In this document: positions 9,459-19,599 of the stretch, one piece after another
Layout: every line of letters begins with the position of its first letter
Numbering within the stretch: the first letter of the stretch is position 1
NCBI RefSeq assembly: GCF_000224335.1
Contig: NZ_AFXZ01000034.1
Coordinates: forward strand, 1 to 64,000
Origin: Bizionia argentinensis JUB59
GTDB lineage: Bacteria; Bacteroidota; Bacteroidia; Flavobacteriales; Flavobacteriaceae
Reading direction: 5' to 3'
Length of the DNA stretch: 64,000 nucleotides
Made by a program: the position numbers and the translations under genes
The notes under the pieces: model-generated
Told to the model about the DNA's origin: nothing
Databases searched by the model: none
The model's input: the letters and a program-made list of their open reading frames with translations, nothing else

Positions 9459-9875
9459 TCAGATATCTTTGAGAAGTTCCAAGTAGTGGTTTTCAAGATT
9501 ACGCATATCCTTCTCTTCACTTTCCGACTTGTCTTTATAACCGCAGTAATGAAGTACGCCATGAACCATAACCCGATGTAGTTCGTCTTTAAGCGTAGTC
9601 TTGAAATCAATGGCATTATCCGCAACTCTCTCCGTAGATATATAGATATCACCTTGTATGATTTTTCCTATTGTATAATCGAAACTAATAACATCCGTTA
9701 GCGTATCATGATCTAGAAACTCTACATTTAAACTATGCAAATAGTCATCATTACAAAAAATGTAATTGATTTCCCCTAACTTAAACCCTTCAGAAACAAG
9801 AACGCGCTCTATCCACGTATGTAATTTTTCTTCATTATCAATTTCAAAATCGTTCTCGTAATTAAAACTAATCAT
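9459..9875 (-). CDS. ybeY: Endoribonuclease YbeY (rRNA maturation)
   Basis: Metal-dependent RNase involved in 16S rRNA 3' maturation and ribosome quality control; 138 residues. Family signatures are LNVEFLDHDTLTDVISFDY and GDIYISTERV, and the metal site is HRVMVHGVLHYCGYKD. The usual third ligand in HGxLHLxGYDH is His; here the equivalent position is Asp (GYKD), which I believe is common in Bacteroidota. The gene overlaps the end of the DUF4175 gene by 8 nt, so the two are translationally coupled. Confidence 0.92.
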   Translation of the reverse strand: MISFNYENDFEIDNEEKLHTWIERVLVSEGFKLGEINYIFCNDDYLHSLNVEFLDHDTLTDVISFDYTIGKIIQGDIYISTERVADNAIDFKTTLKDELHRVMVHGVLHYCGYKDKSESEEKDMRNLENHYLELLKDI

Positions 9876-12800
9876 TGGCTTTTTTAAAATAGTCTTTAAC
9901 TTTCTTTTTATAAACTGGTTGCAAAGGTAAACTTTGACGATTTAAAATCTCAATTGTATTGAAATATTCTTTCGCTTTAGGAATCTGATTATTAGTATTG
10001 TTCTGAAACGCTCGTTTATTAGTCTCAGCTTTACGCTTTGTATCTTCACCTTGTTCCAATGTTGCGTTATCCAACTTCATAAGTTGATGCTGCAAATTCA
10101 TCATTTTTTGAAGGGTTTGATTCGTCATTCCTTTATTTAATAAATCCATTTCCACATCTTCCATTTGTTTCAAAATAGCATTACCCGCTTCTGTTTCCCC
10201 TTCTTTAGATAACTTTTCCTGCAGTGCTTGTCTAATTTGTTGTTGTTGTTGATAGATCCTAAACAACTCTCCTTTACTTATTTCGCTACCTGCACCTTCT
10301 CCCATTTGGCTACCTCCTTCATTACCACTTTGACCTTCTTCGCCAGACTTCCCATCTTTACCAGTCTTTCCCTTTTCACCTGGTTTTTCACCTTCCTCTT
10401 TGCCTTTCTCGTCTTCGCCTTTATCCTTAGGTTCGCCTTGCTCCCCCTTATTCATACCTTTCTGCATTTCTTTATTTAAATCCTCTTGACTCATAATAAT
10501 ATCTGGTAAACCTTGTTCAGGCTTACCGCTACTTCCCGAACCAGAAGCCTGCATACTCATTTGCATCTGATCCATAATATCACTTAAAAAGTCCGCTAGA
10601 TTATTAGCTGCAGTTATAGTGTACTGCTGATTACCTACACCCTGATATAAACGATTTTCAGAGAACTGTTCCAATGATTTATCTATATTAAAAAACACTT
10701 CAGAAATCTCCTTATTTACAGTTTCTGATAATTTTGGTTGACGCAAAGACAATGCAAATAAACTGTCATCCACATGAGAAAAATGTTCTTTTAAATCGTT
10801 TTGATTACGCAAATAGGAAGCATATTTATTATGATTAATTTCGATACTTTTAAAACGATCCATCAAATCCTCTTGTTCAAAAGAAAACAAAATAAGATTA
10901 TCAAGAATTTGACGAAGCATATCTAAATCTTCTTGCATCTGTTCGCCTCCACTAGACTGCATTGCCATTTTCATTTTTTCGCCAAGTTGCTTCATTTTTT
11001 CAGCAGCTTGTTTTTGTTTCTTTTGGGCGTTCTTCTGATTCTCTTGAGCATCTTCATCCTGATCTTGATCTTCATTCTTTTGCTTTTCTCCCAATTCCTC
11101 GGACGCTTTTTGTTGATCTTCTTTTATAGACTCTTCTTTTTTTTCATCTTTTGGCACGTCCATAGGTTTTCTTAAAGCCTTATTATCATTTTGTAATTCT
11201 TCCAAAGCTTTTTGAAATTCATCAAAATTTTCATTTAAATCATCCTGCTCTTCTTTGGTATTATTGTTTTCTTTTTCTTCAGATAATTTCTCTTGATCAT
11301 CGGCTAACTTTTCTAAATTTTGTTGAAGTTTCTCTAATTTTTTTGCCACATAATATCGTTTGGTCAACTCCAATAACTGTTCTAAACTGCGCTTTTGATT
11401 TTTATTTTGCTTGGCTAACTCTTCGAGTTTTTCAGATAGTGTTTCCTTATTTATCTTCTCTTGCAATTTCTCCAGTTCATCAAGAATCTTTTCATCCTTT
11501 TTAAGCTGGGCTTCATTCTCTTTTAAACGCTCCTTCAAATCCTCTTTATAAGCATCTTCTTGTTTACTATCCTTTTGAAATTCCTCTAAATTATCGGTTA
11601 GCTTTTTATTGAAATTCTTCATCATTTCCTCCTGCTGCTTCTGTCGCTTTAAAAAATTATCAAATTTCTTTTTATCATTGAAATTCAATTCCGACTTCTC
11701 TTTTTGAGTTTTCGAAAACTCTTCAAGCTCCTTTTCTCGCGCATCCATTTTTTCCAAAGAATTATTCAAATCTTTGATCGTTTCATTCTGTTGCCGCAGC
11801 TGTTTGTCTTCTGTTTCCGCTGTGGTTAACTTTCTAAAAGAGAAAACTCTACTTTTAGTGCTTTTATAACCGCTAATAAAGTCATTATCAAATACTTGAA
11901 AATAAAATTCATAACTTACACCATCTTCTAATTCCAAATTATTAGGAAAAGCAGTAATAAATTCCCCGACATTGCCATTAGATATTGGAATTCCCTCAAT
12001 TTCTCTTTTACTTTCATCAGAAGATGGATAATAGACCAATTGAAGCTTCCGCAAACCGTAATCATCGGTAGCTTGGCCGAAAAAATACATGTTTTGTTGA
12101 TTAATACTGTCCACTTCCATTTTTACACGTAATTCCGGATAATCATCTTTAATTACATCTATAGAAAATGCTAGACGTTCGTAATCCTTTAAAGATTTGT
12201 TACTAGTAGCAATCGTATAATCAAATGTATTTTGAACCGTTCTATCTAGGATGAATTGATTAGAGCTTTCAGATAGAAATTGAACCGTATCACCAGTGTA
12301 AAGCCTTACATCTTCGGTTGCCTTAGTTTGTAATTTCCAAGAAATTTTTGTTCCTTGAGGAACTACTGCATTTCCTGTACCTGTTAAAACTTCATCCGTT
12401 TTATTGATATATGCCGGATAATCCAACACCATTTGGAAACCAACTATAGATGGAACTTCAGCAACCTTTAAAATATAGGGTTTGGACTTTACAGAATTTG
12501 CAGATAATCTAAATGCGATATTGTTTTTTAAGCGGCTAAATACAAATTCAAAATCCCCAGCACCCTTCTGCTGTAAAAAGTAAGATTCGTTATTATAAGT
12601 AATTTTGGCATTTTCCGGAATAACATCGCCCACGGTTTTAACCTGCAAGATAAAATCCTTGTTTTCAGTTGCCATCAAATTATCATTAACCACAAAAAAT
12701 TGAAAAGGCGCAGGTGGTTCATAAGCTGTGGAATGATTAATAACCCGTTTATAGCTATCACTAAACCAATTAATTTTTCCTGATAAAATCGATAATAAAA

Positions 12801-13287
12801 TTATAACAATCGGAATAGCGGCATATCTTACATAGCGTAAATTTTGTTTAAAGTTAATTGCTAATTTGAAAGGAACAGGTTGTAATTCTTCAGATTTCTG
12901 ATTAATACTTGCTAGTAACAATTCCGATTCAAGACCCTTTTCTTTCAGTTGCAAAACGTTCAACAATTTGTCATTCACTTCTGGGAAATGCGTTCCAATA
13001 ATTTTTGACGCCTTAACGTAATCTATACCCTTTTTTAGTTTGAATAAATGCGCTAACGGAATAGCCATAAATTTAATAAACAGGCCAACTTCAACTATAA
13101 TAAAAATCCAAAATAATACCGTTCTGGAAGTTACATTCAGCCAAAAAATATATTCCAAGAAAAGTGTAAATAGGAAATACAGAAAACCAATAGCAAAAAA
13201 TAATATGCTACCTTTTATAAGTTCGTTAGTATAATAACGTCTAACAAAAGCTTCCAGTTTTTGTAAAATAGTATCAAATTGCGTCAC
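9868..13287 (-). CDS. DUF4175 family large membrane-anchored coiled-coil protein
   Basis: A 1139-residue protein. Two or three membrane segments lie near the N-terminus (about residues 25-80 and 150-165). A beta-rich region follows to about residue 480, then a very long, highly charged Glu/Lys/Gln coiled coil (about 500-790). A Gly/Lys/Glu low-complexity stretch (KPGEKGKTGKDGKSGEEGQ) lies near residue 1000, before a final helical part. This order is that of the DUF4175 family of Bacteroidota; its function is unknown, and an envelope structural role is a guess. It overlaps ybeY by 8 nt. The low-complexity coding region creates long opposite-strand ORFs that are not genes. Confidence 0.85.
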   Translation of the reverse strand: MTQFDTILQKLEAFVRRYYTNELIKGSILFFAIGFLYFLFTLFLEYIFWLNVTSRTVLFWIFIIVEVGLFIKFMAIPLAHLFKLKKGIDYVKASKIIGTHFPEVNDKLLNVLQLKEKGLESELLLASINQKSEELQPVPFKLAINFKQNLRYVRYAAIPIVIILLSILSGKINWFSDSYKRVINHSTAYEPPAPFQFFVVNDNLMATENKDFILQVKTVGDVIPENAKITYNNESYFLQQKGAGDFEFVFSRLKNNIAFRLSANSVKSKPYILKVAEVPSIVGFQMVLDYPAYINKTDEVLTGTGNAVVPQGTKISWKLQTKATEDVRLYTGDTVQFLSESSNQFILDRTVQNTFDYTIATSNKSLKDYERLAFSIDVIKDDYPELRVKMEVDSINQQNMYFFGQATDDYGLRKLQLVYYPSSDESKREIEGIPISNGNVGEFITAFPNNLELEDGVSYEFYFQVFDNDFISGYKSTKSRVFSFRKLTTAETEDKQLRQQNETIKDLNNSLEKMDAREKELEEFSKTQKEKSELNFNDKKKFDNFLKRQKQQEEMMKNFNKKLTDNLEEFQKDSKQEDAYKEDLKERLKENEAQLKKDEKILDELEKLQEKINKETLSEKLEELAKQNKNQKRSLEQLLELTKRYYVAKKLEKLQQNLEKLADDQEKLSEEKENNNTKEEQDDLNENFDEFQKALEELQNDNKALRKPMDVPKDEKKEESIKEDQQKASEELGEKQKNEDQDQDEDAQENQKNAQKKQKQAAEKMKQLGEKMKMAMQSSGGEQMQEDLDMLRQILDNLILFSFEQEDLMDRFKSIEINHNKYASYLRNQNDLKEHFSHVDDSLFALSLRQPKLSETVNKEISEVFFNIDKSLEQFSENRLYQGVGNQQYTITAANNLADFLSDIMDQMQMSMQASGSGSSGKPEQGLPDIIMSQEDLNKEMQKGMNKGEQGEPKDKGEDEKGKEEGEKPGEKGKTGKDGKSGEEGQSGNEGGSQMGEGAGSEISKGELFRIYQQQQQIRQALQEKLSKEGETEAGNAILKQMEDVEMDLLNKGMTNQTLQKMMNLQHQLMKLDNATLEQGEDTKRKAETNKRAFQNNTNNQIPKAKEYFNTIEILNRQSLPLQPVYKKKVKDYFKKAND

Positions 13288-13503
13288 GTTTTATTCATGT
13301 TTTCTATTAAACCTACTAAACTACAATTTTTTTAGTTCGCTAATTATCTATATTTAATAACATTCACTTAATTAGCACCATTTTAGAAGACTTAAAACCT
13401 GTTTTAAATTTTAAATAGATGCCATAGAAGTAGATTCATATAAATCGAAACCAAATATGAAGTGCTTTATGCTAATTTCTTTGTTGTTTATTAACCGCTA
13501 GTC

Positions 13504-13511
13504 TATCTTTG
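13504..13511 (+). promoter_or_regulatory. Promoter for gltX
   Basis: TATCTTTG fits the -7 box TAnnTTTG, with TTG at 13484-13486 17 nt upstream acting as -33. The gltX ATG follows 20 nt downstream. Confidence 0.6.
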
Positions 13512-13530
13512 TACTATTAAAACTAAAAAC

Positions 13531-15045
13531 ATGTCAAAACCAGTAAGAGTGCGCTTTGCACCAAGTCCAACAGGACCATTACATATAGGCGGTATTCGTA
13601 CAGCCCTTTTCAACTATTTATTTGCTAAAAAACACAATGGGACATTTATACTACGTATAGAGGACACCGATCAAAATCGATTTGTGGAAGGTGCTGAAAA
13701 TTATATTGAAGAAGCTTTAAAATGGTGCGGTATAACGGTAGACGAAGGCGTAAATACCAATGAAAAGTTTGGTCCCTACAGACAAAGCGAACGTAAAGAC
13801 ATATATAGACAATATGCGGAGCAATTAGTAGCTTCTGGGAATGCCTATTTTGCTTTTGACACTTCTGAAAATTTAGATTATTACAGAAAAGATCACGAAG
13901 CTAAAGGCAAAACCTTTATTTACAACTGGCATAACAGACACTTTTTATCAAATTCACTATCCTTGACGCCTGAAGAGGTTCAAACAAAATTAGATGCAGG
14001 CGAAGATTATGTCATTCGTTTTAAATCGCCCGAAGATGAAACGCTAAATCTAAAAGATATTATTCGTGGTTACATGACGATTGAGACGAATATTTTAGAT
14101 GACAAAGTATTATTTAAAAGTGATGGTTTACCAACGTATCATTTAGCGAATATTGTAGACGATCATTTAATGGAAATCACACATGTTATTCGTGGCGAAG
14201 AATGGTTACCATCATTAGCACTACATTATCAATTATATGATGCTTTTGGTTGGGAAAAGCCTGAATTTGCACATTTACCGTTAATTTTAAAACCAACAGG
14301 AAAAGGAAAATTAAGTAAACGAGATGGTGACAAACTCGGTTTTCCGGTATTTCCATTAGCCTATAAGGATCATAAAACTGGAGATGTGTCTCTTGGCTAT
14401 CGTGAAGAGGGCTATTTTCCTGAAGCTGTTGTTAATTTCTTGGCCTTTTTAGGATGGAATCCAGGAACGGAACAGGAAATTTTTAGCATGGAAGAACTTA
14501 TTGAAGCCTTCGATTTAAGTCGTGTAAATAAAGCCGGTGCACGTTTTGACCCTGATAAAACCAAATGGTTTAACCACCATTATATGCAAGAGCAATACAA
14601 TGATGATTTAGCTAGAATGTTTAAGGAAATTCAGCCAGAATTAGCAGAAATTGATGTGAATTACGTGGAGTTGGTTGTTGCACTTGTTAAAGAACGCGCC
14701 AATCTTGTAACCGACTTTTGGGATTTAAGTCACTTTTTCTTCGAAACACCAACCGATTTAGACGAAAAAGCAGTTAAAAAGGCTTGGAAAGACGATTCTC
14801 CTGAAATTATGAATCAAGTGATTGCTGTTTTAGATTCTGTAGAAGATTACAAGGTTGAAAACCTACAAACGGAACTAAAAGGATGGATTACTAAAAACGA
14901 AATTAGTTTTGGTAAAGTTATGATGCCTTTGCGTTTGGCATTAGTTGGGGCGTTACAAGGTCCAGAAGTATTCGATATAATGTACTTGATTGGTAAAGAA
15001 GAAACCAAACGACGTATTGAGAATTTGATTAAAACGCTATCATAA
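13531..15045 (+). CDS. gltX: Glutamyl-tRNA synthetase
   Basis: Charges tRNA-Glu with glutamate; class I synthetase of 504 residues. The HIGH motif is FAPSPTGPLHIGGIRTALFN and the KMSKS-type motif is KGKLSKRDGDKLG. The C-terminal helical anticodon-binding domain is present. A good -33/-7 promoter lies just upstream and a shared terminator just downstream. Since a true glnS is also present in the window, this enzyme is probably discriminating for tRNA-Glu. Confidence 0.97.
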   Translation: MSKPVRVRFAPSPTGPLHIGGIRTALFNYLFAKKHNGTFILRIEDTDQNRFVEGAENYIEEALKWCGITVDEGVNTNEKFGPYRQSERKDIYRQYAEQLVASGNAYFAFDTSENLDYYRKDHEAKGKTFIYNWHNRHFLSNSLSLTPEEVQTKLDAGEDYVIRFKSPEDETLNLKDIIRGYMTIETNILDDKVLFKSDGLPTYHLANIVDDHLMEITHVIRGEEWLPSLALHYQLYDAFGWEKPEFAHLPLILKPTGKGKLSKRDGDKLGFPVFPLAYKDHKTGDVSLGYREEGYFPEAVVNFLAFLGWNPGTEQEIFSMEELIEAFDLSRVNKAGARFDPDKTKWFNHHYMQEQYNDDLARMFKEIQPELAEIDVNYVELVVALVKERANLVTDFWDLSHFFFETPTDLDEKAVKKAWKDDSPEIMNQVIAVLDSVEDYKVENLQTELKGWITKNEISFGKVMMPLRLALVGALQGPEVFDIMYLIGKEETKRRIENLIKTLS

Positions 15046-15052
15046 AAACACC

Positions 15053-15121
15053 AAAATGTCATTTCTAAATTAGAAAATCTAGCTTAAAAAGCGCTTCTAA
15101 TCCTGAAATGACATTTTTTTT
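15053..15121. terminator. Bidirectional terminator between gltX and the convergent OMP gene
   Basis: Outer arms AAAATGTCATTTC and GAAATGACATTTT pair over 13 bp. An inner hairpin (TAGAA/TTCTA) lies in the loop, and a T-run follows on the plus strand. Confidence 0.7.
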
Positions 15122-15130
15122 ATCTTTCGT

Positions 15131-15811
15131 TTAAAAAGAAACCATAGCTGTAAAAGCAAGCATAGATTGGTTTCCTTTAAATTTTCCGGTATTTCCAGTT
15201 TGGTCTAAATTCTGTTTGTTTAGATTATCTAACGTATTTAATATCCCATAAATATATTGTGCTTTTAGTCGGAAGTGGTTGAACCCCGCCGATAAACCAA
15301 TAGCACCGTCTACATTAAACCGACTGATTTCCTTAATATCTTTTGCTAATAAGTTGTTATAATTGGCAATCATAAAACCACCTTGATTTTTATCATCTAA
15401 ATCCAACTGGCCATTATATTGTAGCATGGGTCCAACATCAATTGTCAGGAAGCTTTCAATTAATTTTATATGCACTAACAAGGCAATTTGCGCGGTGAGC
15501 ACCTTATAATCAATAAATTCCTCGTTAGAATAACCTATGTTAGAAGCAGCGATTCCTAAATTGTTTTCGGCCAACTGAATGTTATAACTCATATTATACC
15601 ATTTATGGGGTAAATCTACTGTTGCCGAAGCACCAAGCATCCAACCCGCACCCTTTTTTGTGGTGAAATTATTAGAAACCAAATCATACTGCGTAATACC
15701 AGCATAAATACCAATCCCGTTCACAATTTTTACTGTTCCATGTTGGGAAAATCCCATAGTAATAAAACAAATGAAAAAAATATTTAGCAGAATATTGGAT
15801 TTTGAGTGCAT
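15131..15811 (-). CDS. Outer-membrane beta-barrel protein
   Basis: A 226-residue protein with a signal peptide (up to about residue 22, MGFSQ). The mature part has alternating hydrophobic strands, and the protein ends in phenylalanine (LAFTAMVSF), the usual C-terminal signature of outer-membrane barrels. It resembles small PorT/OmpW-size barrels but I cannot name the family with confidence. It is a single gene convergent with gltX. Confidence 0.65.
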   Translation of the reverse strand: MHSKSNILLNIFFICFITMGFSQHGTVKIVNGIGIYAGITQYDLVSNNFTTKKGAGWMLGASATVDLPHKWYNMSYNIQLAENNLGIAASNIGYSNEEFIDYKVLTAQIALLVHIKLIESFLTIDVGPMLQYNGQLDLDDKNQGGFMIANYNNLLAKDIKEISRFNVDGAIGLSAGFNHFRLKAQYIYGILNTLDNLNKQNLDQTGNTGKFKGNQSMLAFTAMVSF

Positions 15812-15957
15812 AATGATTTAAGAGTAAATTCAAAACAAATTTATAGATATTATAGTGTTATTCACTGGTTATGAATAGATAATTTTACAAATCACTATAT
15901 TCCATAGAAATATATCTTAAATTGGACCAACCATTTTTAACCTAATAAAATCAAGTT

Positions 15958-16878
15958 ATGCTAATATTTATTCCTTTTATTTTAATTGGACTTTTTGTTT
16001 TATTTTCTTCCTTTTTCGTTGTCAAGCAACAAACAGCCGCCATTATAGAACGTTTTGGTAAATTCCACAGTATTCGCCAATCGGGTTTACACATGAAAAT
16101 ACCTGTTGTTGATCGTGTTGCCGGTCGATTAAGTTTAAAAATACAACAATTAGATGTTATAATTGAAACCAAAACACTTGATGATGTATTCGTAAAACTA
16201 AAAGTTTCCGTTCAATATAAAGTTGTAACAGAAAAAGTATATGATGCTTTTTACAAATTGGATTACCCGCATGATCAAATTACCAGCTACGTATTTGATG
16301 TCGTTCGTGCAGAAGTTCCAAAAATGAAATTAGATGATGTTTTTGTGAAAAAAGATGATATTGCTTTGGCTGTTAAAGCTGAATTAAATGATGCTATGAT
16401 GGATTATGGTTTTGATATTATTAGAACTTTAGTTACCGATATTGACCCAGATCCTCAAGTAAAAATAGCTATGAACCGTATTAATGCTGCCGACAGAGAA
16501 AAAACTGCCGCTCAATATGAAGGTGATGCACAACGTATTCTAATCGTTGAAAAAGCTAAAGCTGAGGCTGAAAGCAAACGATTACAAGGTCAAGGTATTG
16601 CTGATCAACGACGTGAAATTGCACGTGGTTTAGAAGAATCAGTTGAAGTATTGAATCGTGTGGGTATAAACTCACAAGAAGCTTCAGCACTAATTGTTGT
16701 AACACAGCATTATGACACTTTACAATCATTAGGTGAAGCCACTAATAGTAATTTAATTTTATTACCAAATGCACCGCAAGCAGGTAGTAATATGTTAAAT
16801 GATATGGTTGCCAGTTTTGCTGCTAGTAATCAAATTGGTGAGGCCATGAAAGATGCGAAAAAAAATAAAGAAGATTAA
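15958..16878 (+). CDS. SPFH/stomatin-prohibitin family membrane protein
   Basis: A 306-residue protein with one N-terminal membrane helix (LIFIPFILIGLFVLFSSFFVV), then the SPFH/band-7 domain: QTAAIIERFGKFHSIRQSGL is the classic opening. A coiled-coil C-terminal part follows, rich in AEAESKRLQGQGIADQRRE-type sequence. Such proteins form large membrane rings that scaffold proteases or lipid domains. No NfeD-like partner is adjacent. The following secreted-protein gene begins 66 nt downstream and may be cotranscribed. Confidence 0.9.
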   Translation: MLIFIPFILIGLFVLFSSFFVVKQQTAAIIERFGKFHSIRQSGLHMKIPVVDRVAGRLSLKIQQLDVIIETKTLDDVFVKLKVSVQYKVVTEKVYDAFYKLDYPHDQITSYVFDVVRAEVPKMKLDDVFVKKDDIALAVKAELNDAMMDYGFDIIRTLVTDIDPDPQVKIAMNRINAADREKTAAQYEGDAQRILIVEKAKAEAESKRLQGQGIADQRREIARGLEESVEVLNRVGINSQEASALIVVTQHYDTLQSLGEATNSNLILLPNAPQAGSNMLNDMVASFAASNQIGEAMKDAKKNKED

Positions 16879-16944
16879 GTTTCATACTTGGTATAAATAT
16901 TGCCATGTTTAGTAGTTATTAATCAATAAGTAAAAAATTATATT

Positions 16945-17640
16945 ATGTCGAAAATTTATGCAGTAATATTATTAATATTAACGCCAACTTTAGCTATGTC
17001 GCAAGGCTTGGTCTTTAATAGCGGTAATAGTATCAACAAAAGTACCGGTTTGGTAGAGATAGACCCGGCTGTTTTAAACGAAAGTCATACAGGATCTCCA
17101 TATATCACTGAAGAACTTTCTGACATTACTTTGAGTAAAATAGAAGGTAAAACCTTTAAAGCTCGATATAACGCAGCACATGATGTTATGGAGGTTGTAG
17201 GCGAAGACGGAAAACATTACAATTTAGTGCGAGATCCTGAACTAGAAGTAACTTTTATCCGATCTGGCCAAAATTATCGTGTTTTTAATTTGGGTAATGA
17301 GTCCAATGACAATGGTTTTTTTGTTGTTTTAAACGATGGTGACATTAAACTTCTTAAAAAGGAGATCATTAAATTTTATGATGAAGAATTTTCTACTACT
17401 GGATATGACAAAGCTAAACCAGCGAAATTTAAAAGAGAAAAGGATGAATTCTATTTCATGAAGGATGGTGTTCTTTCAACTGAAATTCCTAGAAATAAGA
17501 AAAGCTTCATTAGTTTATTGAATATTGATTCCAATAAGGAAAATAAAATACTTTCATATATCAAGAAAAATAGATTAAAATTAAATGATGAGCAAGACTT
17601 AATTACATTGTTTACATATATAAATATCAATAAATTCTAA
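16945..17640 (+). CDS. Hypothetical secreted protein
   Basis: Not recognised. 231 residues with a signal peptide (MSKIYAVILLILTPTLAMSQ), so it is exported. The mature part is hydrophilic, with a Lys-rich C-terminal half and no Cys. It lies 66 nt after the SPFH gene on the same strand with no terminator seen between them. Its stop codon overlaps by 4 nt that of the convergent 68-residue gene. Confidence 0.65.
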   Translation: MSKIYAVILLILTPTLAMSQGLVFNSGNSINKSTGLVEIDPAVLNESHTGSPYITEELSDITLSKIEGKTFKARYNAAHDVMEVVGEDGKHYNLVRDPELEVTFIRSGQNYRVFNLGNESNDNGFFVVLNDGDIKLLKKEIIKFYDEEFSTTGYDKAKPAKFKREKDEFYFMKDGVLSTEIPRNKKSFISLLNIDSNKENKILSYIKKNRLKLNDEQDLITLFTYININKF

Positions 17641-17843
17641 TGTTGTTCCTCTTTATATTTTTTGATGATTTCTTTTAAACTGTCTAGGTAATTTTCCAAT
17701 TCTTTAGCATTAATATTAGGATTTTCCTGATCAGGAATAGTCATAGGAATTTCATCTAAATGATCGTAAATGGCTGGATAATTGGTTTCAATATCGCGTG
17801 TAACTGTTGATATTTCCGTTAACAGATCTTTCACTTTTTTCAT
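17637..17843 (-). CDS. Hypothetical 68-residue protein
   Basis: Not recognised. Small acidic, probably helical cytosolic protein (MKKVKDLLTEISTVTRDIET start, KYKEEQH end). It is convergent with, and overlaps by 4 nt, the secreted-protein gene. Its clean composition suggests a real gene, but there is no family evidence. Confidence 0.5.
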   Translation of the reverse strand: MKKVKDLLTEISTVTRDIETNYPAIYDHLDEIPMTIPDQENPNINAKELENYLDSLKEIIKKYKEEQH

Positions 17844-17916
17844 ATTTCATTGATTTTAGTAGTCAAAAGGTATCAAAAAAAGGACTGACAAAAAAAGAAT
17901 ATGTGTTAGCTATTTG

Positions 17917-19077
17917 TTAATTCAATTTGAAGGGGTTTCTTTCCGTCCAAGTTTTAGAAGGATTCATCAGTTTAAAAATATACTTTAAAGCGGTGTTCAT
18001 AAACAAATTGGTGTGCTTTAAATACAGAACCATAGCTTGAGGTTTTGCACCTACAGAACTTTTTATTTCCATAGCAGTTCTGGCATAAACAACAGATTTA
18101 TATTTATTGTTTATGCCAAATTTTGCCATATCATAGAGCATATTTAAGTACAACTGATGCTTAAATTGATAATGGCTATTATAGCCTAAAAAGTATGTTT
18201 CTACCTGCTTATAATTGAGAATAAGCGTGTAAAAGCCAACCAATTCATCATTTAGATAATATCCAAAAACTTTAAAATTATCGCCAAGTTGTTTTTTTAA
18301 GGTATAAAAATGATTTTCAGGTAAAAGAAAGGTGTTGATTTTAGCATGATTAGAAACGTTTTTATACAAATTATATAAGCTTTTCGATTGCTTAAATATT
18401 TCCACTTCATCCAATTCTTTGGTAACAATATCTTTGCATTTCTTTCGTGCTGATTTATAACGATCACGATATTTTTTATGAAAATCTCCTATATAAAAAT
18501 CAAAAGTAGACCAAGTTTCAGGAATATTCATAATCATATTAGGTTGTACAACCAATTGATGAAACCCCAGTTTATATAGTGAATTTGTACTTCTATGTAT
18601 AGCATCCGTTAGAAAATAGTCTTTCAATAAAACAGCTCTAATCCTTTTATTATAAACGGTTTTAATATCGCGCTTTAAAACATTAACTGCATCTATCAAT
18701 CCTGAAATAAATTGGTCATTTGAAACAATATTTTGGTTAAAATAAACCCCGTGTTGACCCGTATGTGTTAAGTTTCCAACAACTAAAATGTTTCCTTTTA
18801 AAATCTTTGATATGCGATTTTTAAAACGCTCTTGAAAACAGGAATCTTCCTGATTTCGGAACATATCATTTAAGTATAATTTTACACGTTGGATAATGGC
18901 AACTCCTATTAATTCTTCTTGTTTATAAAATGCAAAATAGTATAACGTAATATTATTAGGAGCTGATTTTTCAAAAGCTTTTAAGTAAGGTGTTTGTAAA
19001 AATATATCATGACTAACCAATGCATCCCAAGTTGCAGGTAAATTATGTGAAGATGTAAATAAATTAGTTTCTATCAA
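17917..19077 (-). CDS. GNAT/FemAB-like acyltransferase
   Basis: A 386-residue cytosolic protein. The C-terminal half looks like the FemAB-like GNAT fold (Acetyltransf_6 type): KYRDRYKSARKKCKDI, then FKVFGYYLNDELVGFYTLIL, where a strand pair is followed by a long helix. Proteins of this type transfer acyl or aminoacyl groups onto peptides, lipids or sugars; the substrate here is unknown. The gene stands alone, followed upstream by a 522 bp gap. Confidence 0.65.
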   Translation of the reverse strand: MIETNLFTSSHNLPATWDALVSHDIFLQTPYLKAFEKSAPNNITLYYFAFYKQEELIGVAIIQRVKLYLNDMFRNQEDSCFQERFKNRISKILKGNILVVGNLTHTGQHGVYFNQNIVSNDQFISGLIDAVNVLKRDIKTVYNKRIRAVLLKDYFLTDAIHRSTNSLYKLGFHQLVVQPNMIMNIPETWSTFDFYIGDFHKKYRDRYKSARKKCKDIVTKELDEVEIFKQSKSLYNLYKNVSNHAKINTFLLPENHFYTLKKQLGDNFKVFGYYLNDELVGFYTLILNYKQVETYFLGYNSHYQFKHQLYLNMLYDMAKFGINNKYKSVVYARTAMEIKSSVGAKPQAMVLYLKHTNLFMNTALKYIFKLMNPSKTWTERNPFKLN

Positions 19078-19599
19078 ATTTTTATGAAAAAAGACTGATT
19101 GCGTATATAAGTCTTGAAAGTTATATATTCATTACAAATTAATTCCATCCGCATATTATAGCTCTCATAATAGTAGTAAGAACAACCCAATACCTACTAT
19201 TTATAAAGGTATATTTCCAACTTCTTGGCTCGAATAACTATAATTTCTACCATAAAGGCTTTATTCGAAGGTAATGCTGCGCCTGGTTTATCACATATCA
19301 TTCCAGAAGTAATAACTTAATACATGCCTATGTATTGCAATAAAAAAAGAAAACAATATAATCTTCAAAAAAATAATTAGAAGATTTCCATCTTTTATAG
19401 TTTGAACACCACTTTCTGAATCCAAGCAACACTTAATATTCTCGAATTATACCGCATAAAACCTCTGATTAACGAAACAAAATTAAATGCTGAAGTGTAT
19501 AAAAAAATGATATAAATAGTTCGTGATGAATAAACAAAAAAATTACTGATTTTGAAGTACCAATCGTTTAAGGCAAATTAAAATTCAATATATTAAAAT
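19078..19599. other. 522 bp intergenic region without a convincing gene
   Basis: AT-rich gap between the acyltransferase and the TPM protein. On the minus strand a short open stretch reads DKPGAALPSNKAFMVEIIV and then IRAKKLEIYLYK, ending in a stop at about 19200. It lacks a start codon and a recognised family. No RNA gene or repeat was seen. Confidence 0.5.

Noticed and set aside
9407-9652. Overlapping ORFs on both strands across ybeY
   Set aside because: They lie in other frames of ybeY, whose HGVLHYCGYKD site and overlap with DUF4175 identify the true frame.
10228-11175. Plus-strand leucine- and phenylalanine-rich ORFs opposite the DUF4175 gene
   Set aside because: They are mirror images of its Glu/Lys coiled-coil codons, and the minus-strand gene is complete with a known architecture.
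19078-19599. Minus-strand stretch DKPGAALPSNKAFMVEIIV
   Set aside because: No start codon, too short, no family recognised, and the neighbouring gap shows no coding pattern.
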